This document shows, one piece after another, positions 13,115-21,770 of a stretch of 24,974 nt of DNA. A program made the position numbers and the translations under genes. The DNA is from JAGLYP01 sp034659435 (lineage in GTDB: Bacteria; Patescibacteriota; Patescibacteriia; Patescibacteriales; UBA12075), in contig JAYEHJ010000015.1 of assembly GCA_034659435.1 (NCBI GenBank), positions 1 through 24,974 of the forward strand, read 5' to 3'. Positions within the stretch are counted from its first letter, which is position 1, and the number at the start of each line of letters is the position of its first letter. Below the pieces are notes generated by a model, which did no database searches, was not told the origin of the DNA, and saw only the letters and a program-made list of their open reading frames with translations.

Positions 13115-14692
13115 ATGGATTATCTTAAAATCGGCAAAGCAGCCGAATTGCGAGGCAAAGATTATAAGTTATACCGGGTTTTAGAAATTTTGCCCGGTTT
13201 TTTGTCTTGGTCAACTTTGCTTTTGCTATTAATTTTTTCTTATTTTTATCCGGTTGCCGTGGCTTTTTTTATTATAGCCTTTGATGTTTATTGGCTGCTT
13301 TTGGTTTTTTATTTGGGTATTCATCTGCTTTCGTCTTATCAAAAAACTCAAAAAAACATAAAAATTGATTGGAGAAATAAATTATATTCTCTTGATAAAC
13401 AGATATTAAAAAGAATTGATTTTGCCAGTGGAAAAGATATTGAAATAAAAGTTAAATGGGATGACATTATTCATTTGATAATTTTTCCAATTGCTTGTGA
13501 AAGTTTTGAAGTAATCAGCCAAAGCGTTAAGGCGATAACAAAAATAGGCTATTTGAAAAAAAATATGATATTGATTTTAACCGTAGAAGAAAGAGGCGGG
13601 CCGGAATTAAAAGAAAACGCGGAAGCCGCAAAAAAAGAATTTGCGGAATTTTTTCGCGATTTTATTATTACAACGCATCCGGATGGACTTGTGGGCGAAC
13701 TAAAAGGGAAAGGCGCCAATCAAGCATGGGCGGCTAAAATTGTTAAAAAAGATTTAATTGATAAAGAAAATTTGGATTATGATAAAATCTTGGTAAGTGT
13801 TTTTGATATTGATACTGTTGTTTGCCCTGATTATTTTCATTGTTTAACTTATAAATTTTTAACCGTTAAGAATCCGTATCGCGCTAGCTATCAGCCGATT
13901 CCGCTTTATCATAATAATGTTTGGCAAGCGTCGTTTTTTGCGCGAGTGGCTGCCTCTTCAAATACTTTTTGGCAGATGATGCAGCAAATACGGCAGGAAA
14001 AGCTGGCAACTTATTCTTCTCATTCAATGACATGGCGGGCGTTGGTTGAAGCGGGATTTTGGGGAAAAACAATGGTAAGCGAAGATTCGCGCATTTTTTG
14101 GCATTGTTTTTGCAATTATAACGGTGATTACAGGGTTGAGCCTTTGTATTATCCTGTGTCAATGGATGTGACTATGGATGAGACGGCCTGGCAAACAGCG
14201 AAAAATTTATATAAACAGCAAAGGCGCTGGGGCTGGGGAGTGGAAAATATTCCGTATTTGCTTTTTAACGGAATTAAGCGCTGGCCTGAATTTAAAAAAG
14301 GAAAGTTAATCAGCCGGATTTTCGTGCAAATTTACGGCTTTCATTCTTGGGCGACAAACGCGCTAATTATCGGTTTTATCGGCTGGATGCCAATGCTTTT
14401 GGGTGGAGACAGATTTAACGCTACTGTTTTATCGGCAAATTTGTCTGTTGTTACCAGAGCACTAATGACTATTGCCATGCTTGGCTTGATTTTATCAGCG
14501 ATTCTTTCAACGATTTTGTTGCCGAAAAAACCAAAAAAATATGGAATTTTTAAATATGTTATTATGCTTTTGCAATGGCTTGTATTGCCGTTTAGCATAG
14601 TTATTTTTGGCGCAATTCCCGGACTTGACGCGCAGACAAGATTGATGCTTGGCAAATATTTGGGCTTTTTTGTTACGCCGAAGTCTAGGTAG
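13115..14692 (+). CDS. Membrane glycosyltransferase, GT2-like with QxxRW motif
   Basis: The 525-residue protein has two N-terminal membrane helices (about 28-72), a large cytosolic domain and several C-terminal helices (about 405-430, 445-475, 485-510). The catalytic domain shows DID (231-233) in the DxD place, SED (322-324) and QQRRW (368-372), the D,D,D,QxxRW set of processive GT2 enzymes such as cellulose and hyaluronan synthases. The N-terminal part of the domain (CESFEVISQSVKAITK, EERGG) fits a nucleotide-sugar binding fold. It likely makes or exports a polysaccharide, sugar unknown. It follows deaD by 11 bases and converges on typA with only four bases between stop codons; no terminator is visible there. 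Confidence 0.85.
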   Translation: MDYLKIGKAAELRGKDYKLYRVLEILPGFLSWSTLLLLLIFSYFYPVAVAFFIIAFDVYWLLLVFYLGIHLLSSYQKTQKNIKIDWRNKLYSLDKQILKRIDFASGKDIEIKVKWDDIIHLIIFPIACESFEVISQSVKAITKIGYLKKNMILILTVEERGGPELKENAEAAKKEFAEFFRDFIITTHPDGLVGELKGKGANQAWAAKIVKKDLIDKENLDYDKILVSVFDIDTVVCPDYFHCLTYKFLTVKNPYRASYQPIPLYHNNVWQASFFARVAASSNTFWQMMQQIRQEKLATYSSHSMTWRALVEAGFWGKTMVSEDSRIFWHCFCNYNGDYRVEPLYYPVSMDVTMDETAWQTAKNLYKQQRRWGWGVENIPYLLFNGIKRWPEFKKGKLISRIFVQIYGFHSWATNALIIGFIGWMPMLLGGDRFNATVLSANLSVVTRALMTIAMLGLILSAILSTILLPKKPKKYGIFKYVIMLLQWLVLPFSIVIFGAIPGLDAQTRLMLGKYLGFFVTPKSR

Positions 14693-14696
14693 AATT

Positions 14697-16487
14697 TTAT
14701 TTCTTCCTTTTAACCCTAACCCTCTCACCCTCGCTCAAATATTTTTTCCTTAAACGAATATTTTTTGGAGTTATTTCCAAATATTCGTCATCGCTCATAA
14801 TGCTCATTCCGCGCTCAAGCGTTAATTCAATCGGTGGAGTTAAGCGGATAGCTTCGTCAGCTCCTGAAGCGCGCATATTTGTAAGCTGTTTGCCTTTGGT
14901 TGGATTAACGGTTAAGTCATTGCCTTTGGCAACATTGCCGATTACCATGCCCTCATAAATTTCAATTGCGGCGGGAATATATAGATTTCCTCTGTCTTGT
15001 AAATTGTATAATGAAAAACCAAGCGTTTTGCCGGTTGCCATAGAAATCATTGATCCGACTTCATGTTTTTCAATGTTGCCGGCAAAAGGCTTAAATCCAA
15101 TTACGCGCGTATAAATTATGCCCTCGCCGCGAGTGTCAACCACAAATTCATTTCTGTATCCCAAAAGTCCGCGAGTTGGAATTTCAAAAATAATTTTCGC
15201 GTTGCTATGTTCCGGTTTCATTTCCAGCATATTCCCGCGGCGCTTGGAAAGTTTTTCAATAATAACGCCTGTCATATCATTTGGCACAATTATTGTTACC
15301 TCTTCAAAAGGCTCATTTTTTACACCGTCAATTTCTTTAATTATTACTTGAGGTTGAGAAATTTGCAGTTCATAGCCTTCGCGGCGCATGTTTTCCAAAA
15401 GAATGGCAATGTGCATTTCACCGCGGCCGTAAACTTTATAATGATCTACTGCTGAGAAATCTATTTTTAATCCGACATTAACTTCCAATTCTTTTTCAAG
15501 CCTTTCTCTGAGCTGGCTGTTGGTAACAAATTTGCCCTCGCGTCCGGCAAAGGGCGAATTGTTTATTAAAAAAGTCAAAGAGATTGTCGGCTTGTCAATA
15601 TTTATCGCGGGCAAAGGCTCTTGCTCGCTGTTTTCACAAATGGTTTCACCGATATAAATATCAGGAAGTCCGGATGTCATTATAATATCGCCAGTTACGG
15701 CTGTTTTTACTTCTTTTCTTTGTAATCCTTCAAAAGTAAAAAGTTTTGAAATTTTCCCGGCGCGTTTATTTCCTTTATTATCTTTTATAACAACATTGCT
15801 TCCGGCTTCTATTTTTCCTTCGTATATGCGGCTAATCGCAAGCCGTCCGAGAAAATTGTCATAAGCCAAATTAAATGGCTGTATGCGAAACGGCTTGTTT
15901 TCTGTTTCTTTATTTGACGCGATCGGAACTTTTTCAATAATTAAATCAAGCAGCGGCGATAAATTTTTTGAATCGCCGTTAAGATTTTTTTTAGCAATGC
16001 CTTGTTTCGCGATAGCGTAAATTATTGAAAAATCCAATTGTTCATCATTGGCGCCTAAGTCAAGAAATAATTCATAAATCATTTCCTGCACTTCGTCCGG
16101 CCTTGCCGCCGGCTTGTCTATTTTATTAATAACCACAATCGGTTTTAAGCCTAGGTCAAGCGATTTTTTTAAAACAAATTTTGTTTGCGGCATGGGCCCT
16201 TCTTGCGCGTCAACCACCAAAAGAACAGAATCTATTGATCTTAGCACTCGTTCAACTTCCGAGCCGAAATCAGCATGCCCGGGAGTGTCAACAATATTAA
16301 TTTTAGTGTCCTTATAATTTACTGACGTGTTTTTTGAATAGATTGTAATTCCTCGCTCCTGCTCAAGCGCGTCAGAATCCATGCTAACCCCTTCGTCCGC
16401 CATGTCGGTTTGCCGCATTAAAGCGTCAGTAAGGGTTGTTTTGCCATGATCAACATGCGCGATAATAGCGATATTTCTTATTTCCAT
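14697..16487 (-). CDS. typA: Ribosome-associated GTPase TypA/BipA
   Basis: A 596-residue translational GTPase. GTP-binding motifs: AHVDHGKT (10-17), ERGIT (44-48), DTPGH (67-71), NKID (121-124). The G5 position reads YAIAK (157-161), with Ile where most BipA proteins have Ser (SAK). Domain II, the EF-G-like domains III and V (GRGEMHIAILLENMRREGYE, RGLLGYRNEF) and the BipA-specific C-terminal domain (RASGADEAIRLTPPIELTLERGMSIMSDDEYLEITP) all follow. TypA binds 70S ribosomes and aids large-subunit assembly and stress growth. Length is normal. The gene reads opposite to its neighbours; a promoter with TTGACT and TATTGT lies upstream. Confidence 0.97.
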   Translation of the reverse strand: MEIRNIAIIAHVDHGKTTLTDALMRQTDMADEGVSMDSDALEQERGITIYSKNTSVNYKDTKINIVDTPGHADFGSEVERVLRSIDSVLLVVDAQEGPMPQTKFVLKKSLDLGLKPIVVINKIDKPAARPDEVQEMIYELFLDLGANDEQLDFSIIYAIAKQGIAKKNLNGDSKNLSPLLDLIIEKVPIASNKETENKPFRIQPFNLAYDNFLGRLAISRIYEGKIEAGSNVVIKDNKGNKRAGKISKLFTFEGLQRKEVKTAVTGDIIMTSGLPDIYIGETICENSEQEPLPAINIDKPTISLTFLINNSPFAGREGKFVTNSQLRERLEKELEVNVGLKIDFSAVDHYKVYGRGEMHIAILLENMRREGYELQISQPQVIIKEIDGVKNEPFEEVTIIVPNDMTGVIIEKLSKRRGNMLEMKPEHSNAKIIFEIPTRGLLGYRNEFVVDTRGEGIIYTRVIGFKPFAGNIEKHEVGSMISMATGKTLGFSLYNLQDRGNLYIPAAIEIYEGMVIGNVAKGNDLTVNPTKGKQLTNMRASGADEAIRLTPPIELTLERGMSIMSDDEYLEITPKNIRLRKKYLSEGERVRVKRKK

Positions 16488-16566
16488 AGATTTGATATAA
16501 TTTTCTAAAATAAAAAATACACTCCTTTAGCCAAGAGCATATCTTCTTGCTTTATTAAGTAAATTT

Positions 16567-16595
16567 ACAATAGCATTTTTGGAAAAAAAAGTCAA
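16567..16595 (-). promoter_or_regulatory. Promoter of typA
   Basis: On the minus strand, TTGACT (16595-16590), a 17-bp spacer and TATTGT (16572-16567) with the upstream TGC of an extended -10. The start point lies about 70 bases before the typA ATG. An SD-like AAAGGAG on this strand lies too far upstream of the ATG to serve it. Confidence 0.55.
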
Positions 16596-16654
16596 AAAAG
16601 TTTAGGCTCATTTTGCATGAGACAAGACTATTATTTTTTAAATACTTAAAATTA

Positions 16655-16663
16655 TGCTAGAAT
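16655..16663 (+). promoter_or_regulatory. Extended -10 promoter of the antiporter gene
   Basis: TGcTAGAAT (16655-16663) lies 24 bases before the ATG at 16688. No good -35 is seen at 17 bp, as is usual for extended -10 promoters. It is divergent to the typA promoter. Confidence 0.45.
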
Positions 16664-16687
16664 ATAAAAAGATATAACCAAATTTTT

Positions 16688-17854
16688 ATGAACATTTTTT
16701 TATTTTTAAGCCTATGCTTTTTGTTTGTTTTTGTATTTGGAAGACTAATTGAAAAATTCAGGATTCCTTGGGTTTTTTCAGCCTTGATTTTAGGCGCGAT
16801 TTTCGCGATTTATAATCCTTTTACGGCAATAACATCATCAGAAACTTTTAATTTTTTGGCTGAGCTTGGCATGTATTTTTTATTATTTATGATCGGTCTG
16901 GAAATTGATTTAAAGAAATTCAAAGAATCAAGCGCGTTTATTTTTAAATCAACTTTTTTTATTATTTTCTTGGAAGCGATTTTCGGCGGGCTGCTAATTC
17001 ATTTTGTTTTTGATTGTAGCTGGCTGGTTTCCCTGATTGTTTCTTTGTCTTTCGCGACAGTGGGAGAGGCGATATTGATTCCGATTTTGGATGAATTTAA
17101 AATAATAAACACTAAGCTCGGACAGAGCATAATCGGAATCGGATTTTTGGATAACACTATTGAATTGGTGATTTTAATCGGAGTAATTTTTTTAACAGGA
17201 ACAGCGGCCGCGTCTTCCGGCTTTAGCATAGTTTTGGTTTTGCTGTCCTTGCTTTTTTTATTTTTCTTAACATACGCGGCATCAAAGTTTAAAAGCAAAG
17301 CGCAAAGTTTCAGCCATTTTCCGGTGGAAATTGTTTTTTTGTTTTCTTTATTTTTGCTTTTTCTTTTTATCGGAATCGGCGAATACGCGCACGCAACGCC
17401 GATTGCCGCATTGCTTGCGGGAATTGCTTTAAAGACATTTATGCCTGAAGCGCGCTTATTAACAATTGAAAATGAAATCAAGGCGCTGTGCTACGGTTTT
17501 TTTACGCCGATATTTTTTCTTTGGGTTGGGTTATCAATTAATATAAACAGCCTATTGACAAGTCCATTGTTGATTCTTTTGGTAGTTGCTGTTTCAAAAA
17601 CAGCGAAACTCTTGGGCAGCTATTTAGCCGCCAAAAAAGAGCTTGGAGCAAAACAGTCAATTTTATTAGGGATAGGCCTTTCAGTAAGGTTCAGCACAAG
17701 CATAATAATTATTAAAATTTTATTTGACAGCAATATAATTGACGCAAATCTGTATTCAGTAATTATCGCTTCAAGCATTGTGTTTAAATTTATCGTGCCG
17801 ATTTTATTTTCCAATTTAATTGTTCGGTGGGGAGTTGCGCCGATTAAGGCGTGA
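16688..17854 (+). CDS. CPA2-type monovalent cation/proton antiporter
   Basis: This 388-residue, nearly wholly hydrophobic protein reads as 11-13 membrane helices in the order of KefB/NapA-like exchangers: an opening GRLIEKFRIPWVFSALILGAI, LAELGMYFLLFMIGLEIDLKKF (58-79), FATVGEAILIPILDE (122-136), the ion-site segment GFLDNTIEL (152-160), and GLSVRFSTSIII near the end. Family members use an Asp-Asp or Asn-Asp pair in the ion site; here it reads Asp155-Asn156, and the ATVGEA loop has a Glu. There is no C-terminal TrkA-N regulatory domain, so this is the short form. It should exchange Na+ or K+ for H+. It reads away from typA. Confidence 0.88.
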   Translation: MNIFLFLSLCFLFVFVFGRLIEKFRIPWVFSALILGAIFAIYNPFTAITSSETFNFLAELGMYFLLFMIGLEIDLKKFKESSAFIFKSTFFIIFLEAIFGGLLIHFVFDCSWLVSLIVSLSFATVGEAILIPILDEFKIINTKLGQSIIGIGFLDNTIELVILIGVIFLTGTAAASSGFSIVLVLLSLLFLFFLTYAASKFKSKAQSFSHFPVEIVFLFSLFLLFLFIGIGEYAHATPIAALLAGIALKTFMPEARLLTIENEIKALCYGFFTPIFFLWVGLSININSLLTSPLLILLVVAVSKTAKLLGSYLAAKKELGAKQSILLGIGLSVRFSTSIIIIKILFDSNIIDANLYSVIIASSIVFKFIVPILFSNLIVRWGVAPIKA

Positions 17855-18032
17855 AAAAGTAGTATTATTTGGCAAATAGCGACGAAATACCCGCGCAGTA
17901 GTTCCTTGTTTTAAAATGTCTGGTTTTGCAGGCGTGAAGACCGGATTTTTTGATTGCTTTTTTTAGTAAAAAATGATAAATTAATAATGTTAATAATTAA
18001 AAAAATCTATAAAAAATTTAATATAAACATTT

Positions 18033-19073
18033 ATGAAGCTTGTTATTTTTGCCGGAGGAATCGGGACAAGGCTGTGGCCGCTTTCCCGGGAAAATTCTCC
18101 AAAACAATTTGATAAAATTTTTAATGGAAAATCAACCCTGCAATTAGCGGTTGAAAGAGTGAAAGATGACTTTGACGCCAAAGATATTTATATTCAGACT
18201 GTAGGGACTTACAAGAGCAGCGTCAAAGAGCAAATTCCGGATATTGCGGATGAAAATATTATTATTGAACCGGAAAGAAGGAATCTTGGTCCGGCTGTTT
18301 GTTTGACGGCAGTTGAATTGAATAAGCGAGGTTATGACGGTCCAATGGTAATATTATGGGCAGACCACTTGATGGAAAGGCCCGGTGAATTTATTAAAGC
18401 CTTGAAATATGGAGAAAAGTTAATTAACAAACAAGAAAAACGTTTTGTATTTCTGGGAGAAAGGCCAAGGTTTGCAAACAATAATTTAGGTTGGATGAAA
18501 ATTGGCAAAAAAGCCGGTGGAGAAAACGGCAACAGCTATTTTGAGTTCAAAGGCTGGAAATATAAGCCCTCCAGCAAGGAATGCAATGTTTTATTTAAGT
18601 CAGATCAAGCATATTGGAATCCAGGATACTTTATTACTTCTGTTAATTTTCTTTTGGATCAGTATAAAACTTTAGCGCCCGGCATATATGATTGCGTGGT
18701 TAACAATAGATACGGAGAAGCTGAGCCAAAACATTTTGACCGGGTGATAATTGAAAAAGTTGATTTATCCAGCGCGATTGTAATCAAGACTGATATGGGC
18801 TGGAGTGATCCAGGAACCTTGTATGCGTTAAAAGAAGCTTTGGGAAAGACCAAAGAAGACAATGTAACATTAGGGGAAGTGGAATTGCTTGACGTGGCAG
18901 ACAGCTTGGTTTATAATTTTGAAAAAAATAAAATAGTAACTTCAATCGGAGTTGAGGGCATGGTTATCGTTAACACCGAAGACGCTTTAATAGTAGTGCC
19001 GAAAGATGAGGTTGTAAGAGTGACAGATTTGGTAAAACAATTAAGAAGTAAAGATAAAAATCAGTATTTATAA
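18033..19073 (+). CDS. manC: Mannose-1-phosphate guanylyltransferase
   Basis: This enzyme makes GDP-mannose from GTP and mannose-1-phosphate. The 346-residue protein carries FAGGIGTRLWPLSRENSPKQF (6-26), the GMP signature that differs from RmlA by W and by PKQF, EPERRNLGPA (79-88), WADH (109-112, where PADH is usual), WNPGYFI (about 196-202) and DMGWSDPGTLYAL (about 255-267). The fused phosphomannose isomerase domain of long ManC/AlgA proteins is missing, so isomerase activity must come from elsewhere. GDP-mannose feeds glycan or lipid glycosylation. It stands four bases before mltG. A weak TTGATT/GATAAA promoter-like pair at 17950-17980 may serve it; the 178-base spacer before it holds nothing else clear. 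Confidence 0.92.
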   Translation: MKLVIFAGGIGTRLWPLSRENSPKQFDKIFNGKSTLQLAVERVKDDFDAKDIYIQTVGTYKSSVKEQIPDIADENIIIEPERRNLGPAVCLTAVELNKRGYDGPMVILWADHLMERPGEFIKALKYGEKLINKQEKRFVFLGERPRFANNNLGWMKIGKKAGGENGNSYFEFKGWKYKPSSKECNVLFKSDQAYWNPGYFITSVNFLLDQYKTLAPGIYDCVVNNRYGEAEPKHFDRVIIEKVDLSSAIVIKTDMGWSDPGTLYALKEALGKTKEDNVTLGEVELLDVADSLVYNFEKNKIVTSIGVEGMVIVNTEDALIVVPKDEVVRVTDLVKQLRSKDKNQYL

Positions 19074-19077
19074 AAAA

Positions 19078-20103
19078 ATGAAAAAAATAATTTTTATTAT
19101 AATATTATTTATTTTAGTTGTTGCTTGCGGCTTTTATTTTGTTTACCAATATAATATAAGCGCTGCTAATACTAAAGATTGTGAAGACGCGCTTTTTGAG
19201 GTTGCCGGAGGAGAGAGCGTAAAACAGATTGCAGAAAATTTATTTGAAAAAGATTTAATCAAATCAAAATTCTATTTTTTACTTTATGTCAAAAATCAAA
19301 ACAGGACAGGATATTTGCAAGCAGGTGAATACGTTTTAAACTATTCAATGCCCATTAAGGAAATTGTTGATATTTTGGTAAGCGGACGCGCTTTAAGCCG
19401 CGAAACAGATGTTAAAATTATTGAAGGCTGGTGCTTAATAGACATTGGGGAATATTTGGAAAAGAAAGGCGTATCCACCAAGCAAAAATTTTTAAGTCTG
19501 GTTGAAAGCGCATCTGATTGGCCATTTGATTTTGAAAAGCCGAAAATATTAAGCGCGATTCCAAATAATGCAAGCCTTGAAGGTTTTCTATTTCCAGACA
19601 CTTATAAAATATATATGGATGATAATGAGGAAGTTGTTATAAAAAAAATGATCAATAATTTTGCGGATAAGTTTACGGAAAAAATGGCTGAAGATACTAC
19701 AGCGCAAGAGCGTGATATTTTTGAAATTATAACAATGGCTTCAATCATTGAAAAGGAAGTTAGAAATTATGAGGATATGCGTGTTGTTTCAGGTTTGTTT
19801 TGGAACCGCGTAAAAAATAATCAGGCATTGGAATCTTGCGCGACGTTAGCTTATATTTTAGGCGTTAACAAGCCTGTTTATTCTTTGGATGACACAAAAA
19901 TAAAATCCGATTATAATACTTATCAAAATTTTGGCTTGCCGCCCGGACCGATTTGCAACCCAGGACTGAATGCCATAAAAGCGGCAATTTATCCTATTGA
20001 TACGGAATATAATTATTTTTTAAGCCGATCGGATAATGCTGAAACCGTTTTTAGCAAGACTTATCAGGAACACTTGCGGAATAAGGCCAAGTATTTGCGG
20101 TAA
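19078..20103 (+). CDS. mltG: Endolytic murein transglycosylase MltG (YceG-like)
   Basis: MltG cleaves nascent peptidoglycan strands and sets glycan chain length. The 341-residue protein starts with a basic MKK and one membrane helix (4-24), which also contains the lipobox-like LVVAC at 13-17. A LysM-like small domain (about 38-105; GGESVKQIAENLFEKDLIKS) follows, then the YceG catalytic domain: LEGFLFPDTY (167-176), ASIIEKEVRN (221-230) with the catalytic Glu at 225, and the hallmark GLPPGPICNPG (286-296). Length matches the family. It is probably cotranscribed with manC. A hairpin with a T-run follows its stop. Confidence 0.95.
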   Translation: MKKIIFIIILFILVVACGFYFVYQYNISAANTKDCEDALFEVAGGESVKQIAENLFEKDLIKSKFYFLLYVKNQNRTGYLQAGEYVLNYSMPIKEIVDILVSGRALSRETDVKIIEGWCLIDIGEYLEKKGVSTKQKFLSLVESASDWPFDFEKPKILSAIPNNASLEGFLFPDTYKIYMDDNEEVVIKKMINNFADKFTEKMAEDTTAQERDIFEIITMASIIEKEVRNYEDMRVVSGLFWNRVKNNQALESCATLAYILGVNKPVYSLDDTKIKSDYNTYQNFGLPPGPICNPGLNAIKAAIYPIDTEYNYFLSRSDNAETVFSKTYQEHLRNKAKYLR

Positions 20104-20123
20104 GATTTGAATAATGGTATAAT
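20095..20123 (+). promoter_or_regulatory. Extended -10 promoter for the 517-residue membrane protein
   Basis: TGgTATAAT (20115-20123) is an extended -10 with a perfect hexamer; TTGCGG at 20095-20100, 17 bp upstream and overlapping the mltG stop region, serves as a partial -35. The expected start near 20130 falls inside the hairpin described next. Confidence 0.6.
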
Positions 20124-20153
20124 ATCAGTGAGATTTGCGCGCTGATATTTTTT
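20121..20153 (+). terminator. Probable mltG terminator overlapping the next promoter
   Basis: AATATCAG (20121-20128) pairs with CTGATATT (20142-20149), leaving a 13-base loop, and is followed by a short T-run. Its left arm contains the end of the TATAAT of the next promoter, so the two signals share bases. Confidence 0.5.
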
Positions 20154-20176
20154 ATTTTGCGAATATTTTTTTGTAA

Positions 20177-21730
20177 ATGACCATAGATTTATCATCAATT
20201 TATAGTTTTTTTGCATTGCCAATGGACGAGCAATTATATCGTTTTTTGGTTTATTTTGGCTGGATACCAATTGCATGGGTAGTTCTCTATGGCGCCAAAG
20301 AACTATGGATTGATTATATTCAGGGGAAATGGGTGGCAAAGCAAAAATTTATTTTGCTCGCGATTGATATTCAGCGCGGAAACGAACAGTCAATTAAGGC
20401 GGTAGAGAATTTATTTACATATTTTGGCGGAGGGCATAAAAGTATAAATTTAATTGAAAAATATTGGGACGGGGTGTTTCAGCTTGGCTTTAGCTTTGAA
20501 ATTGTCAGCATAGAAGGATATACGCAATTTTTAATTCATACGCCGGAAGTATTCCGCAATTTTGTTGAAACTGCGGTTTATTCCCAATATCCTGACGCTG
20601 AAATTACAGAAGTTGATGATTACACAGAGGGCATACCGACTAAATATCCTGATGACGAATATGATATTTGGGGCGGAGAATTTATTTATAGCGACAACGA
20701 AGCTTATCCTATTAAAACATACAAGGAATTTGAGGACGCGTCAGCCGCCAGGCCGGAACATCAATTCAAGGATCCAATGGCTTCGCTAATGGATTTGTGC
20801 TCAAGCCTTGGGACGGGCGAGCAGTTATGGTATCAATTAATCGCGATCCCGACTGATTTTAAATGGACAAAAGAATTAAATAAAGAAGTCAGCAAAATAT
20901 TAAATGAAAAAGTACAAGCCGACAAGGGTCCGTTTGCGAAGTTACTTGCTGAAATTAAAACATGGATAGATGAATTTACCACGCAAACGCTTAATTGGAG
21001 CATGGGCACTTTTGCCGAAGCAGAGCAGGTTGATGATTCTTTAAAAATGATGAATTTAAAGCCTCAGGAAAAAAAGAAGGTTGAAGCCATTCAAAATAAA
21101 ATATCAAAAATCGCTTTTCAAGCAAAAAGCAGGATGATTTATGTTGCTAAAAAAGAAAATATGAACAAGCCGAAAGTTGTTAATGGATTTGTCGGGTATA
21201 TTAAGCAGTTTACAGATTTGGATTTGAATGGTTTAAAGCCGGATATGGAAAAAACCGCGACTGTGGCAGCTTATTTTTTTAAAGACTCGCGGATTAATCA
21301 TAAAAAAATTAAAGTAATGGCGGCTTATAAGAAGAGGAGTGATTTTTTAGGGCGGTTAACCAAGATTTTTAATATTGAAGAGTTGGCAACGCTTTGGCAT
21401 TTTCCAATTGAAAGCGTGGTAAAAGCGCCGTTAATTCAAAAAGCGTCAGGCCGAAAATCAGAACCGCCAATGAGCTTGCCTTTTAGCGAAGGCGCGGTTG
21501 ATGAAGTAACTTCATATTCGGAAGATGAAGATATTTTTGGGGGAGCTGATTTAAAAGAAAACGGCGTTGATCAAAATCAAAAAGATAAGGGCAAAATAAC
21601 GGACAAAAGCGATTTGGATGAGATATTTACAATTAAAGAAGATTTTAGCGGAAAATATCCAGTGAAAAAAATAAAAACCATGCCGGCTGAATCCAAAAGT
21701 TCGCCTCCGGCAAATTTGCCTTTTGCTTAG
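20177..21730 (+). CDS. One-helix membrane protein partner of the TraG/HerA-like ATPase
   Basis: A 517-residue protein of a type I associate with CPR genomes but cannot name. After MTIDLSSIYSFFALPMDEQ comes one membrane helix (about 21-44). The long soluble domain has alternating helices and strands: FSFEIVSIEGYTQFLIHTP (about 100-118) and YSQYPDAEITEVDDY (about 129-143) resemble the alpha/beta domain that precedes the motor in VirB4/HerA-family ATPases (inference from pattern only). The last 100 residues are low complexity, acidic and Pro/Ser-rich with the repeated short motif PP(M/N)xLPF near 435 and 513. No catalytic motif is visible. The next gene in the same direction is the ATPase, so this likely recruits it to the membrane. 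A MITE-like element now lies between them. Confidence 0.75.
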   Translation: MTIDLSSIYSFFALPMDEQLYRFLVYFGWIPIAWVVLYGAKELWIDYIQGKWVAKQKFILLAIDIQRGNEQSIKAVENLFTYFGGGHKSINLIEKYWDGVFQLGFSFEIVSIEGYTQFLIHTPEVFRNFVETAVYSQYPDAEITEVDDYTEGIPTKYPDDEYDIWGGEFIYSDNEAYPIKTYKEFEDASAARPEHQFKDPMASLMDLCSSLGTGEQLWYQLIAIPTDFKWTKELNKEVSKILNEKVQADKGPFAKLLAEIKTWIDEFTTQTLNWSMGTFAEAEQVDDSLKMMNLKPQEKKKVEAIQNKISKIAFQAKSRMIYVAKKENMNKPKVVNGFVGYIKQFTDLDLNGLKPDMEKTATVAAYFFKDSRINHKKIKVMAAYKKRSDFLGRLTKIFNIEELATLWHFPIESVVKAPLIQKASGRKSEPPMSLPFSEGAVDEVTSYSEDEDIFGGADLKENGVDQNQKDKGKITDKSDLDEIFTIKEDFSGKYPVKKIKTMPAESKSSPPANLPFA

Positions 21731-21770
21731 AATTTTTTTATCATCCGACATATCCAGCTCTTCTTTTTTT

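Noticed and set aside
14693..14696. Terminator expected between the convergent glycosyltransferase and typA genes
   Set aside because: Only four bases separate the stops and no hairpin was found; any terminator would have to lie inside coding sequence.
16999..17481. 160-codon minus-strand frame inside the antiporter gene
   Set aside because: Ile/Lys/Ser-rich composition is what antisense of a hydrophobic helix protein gives; the plus-strand product is clearly an exchanger.
17855..18032. Possible terminator between the antiporter and manC genes
   Set aside because: T-runs are present but only a 4-bp stem (GTCT/AGAC) could be drawn; not enough to call.
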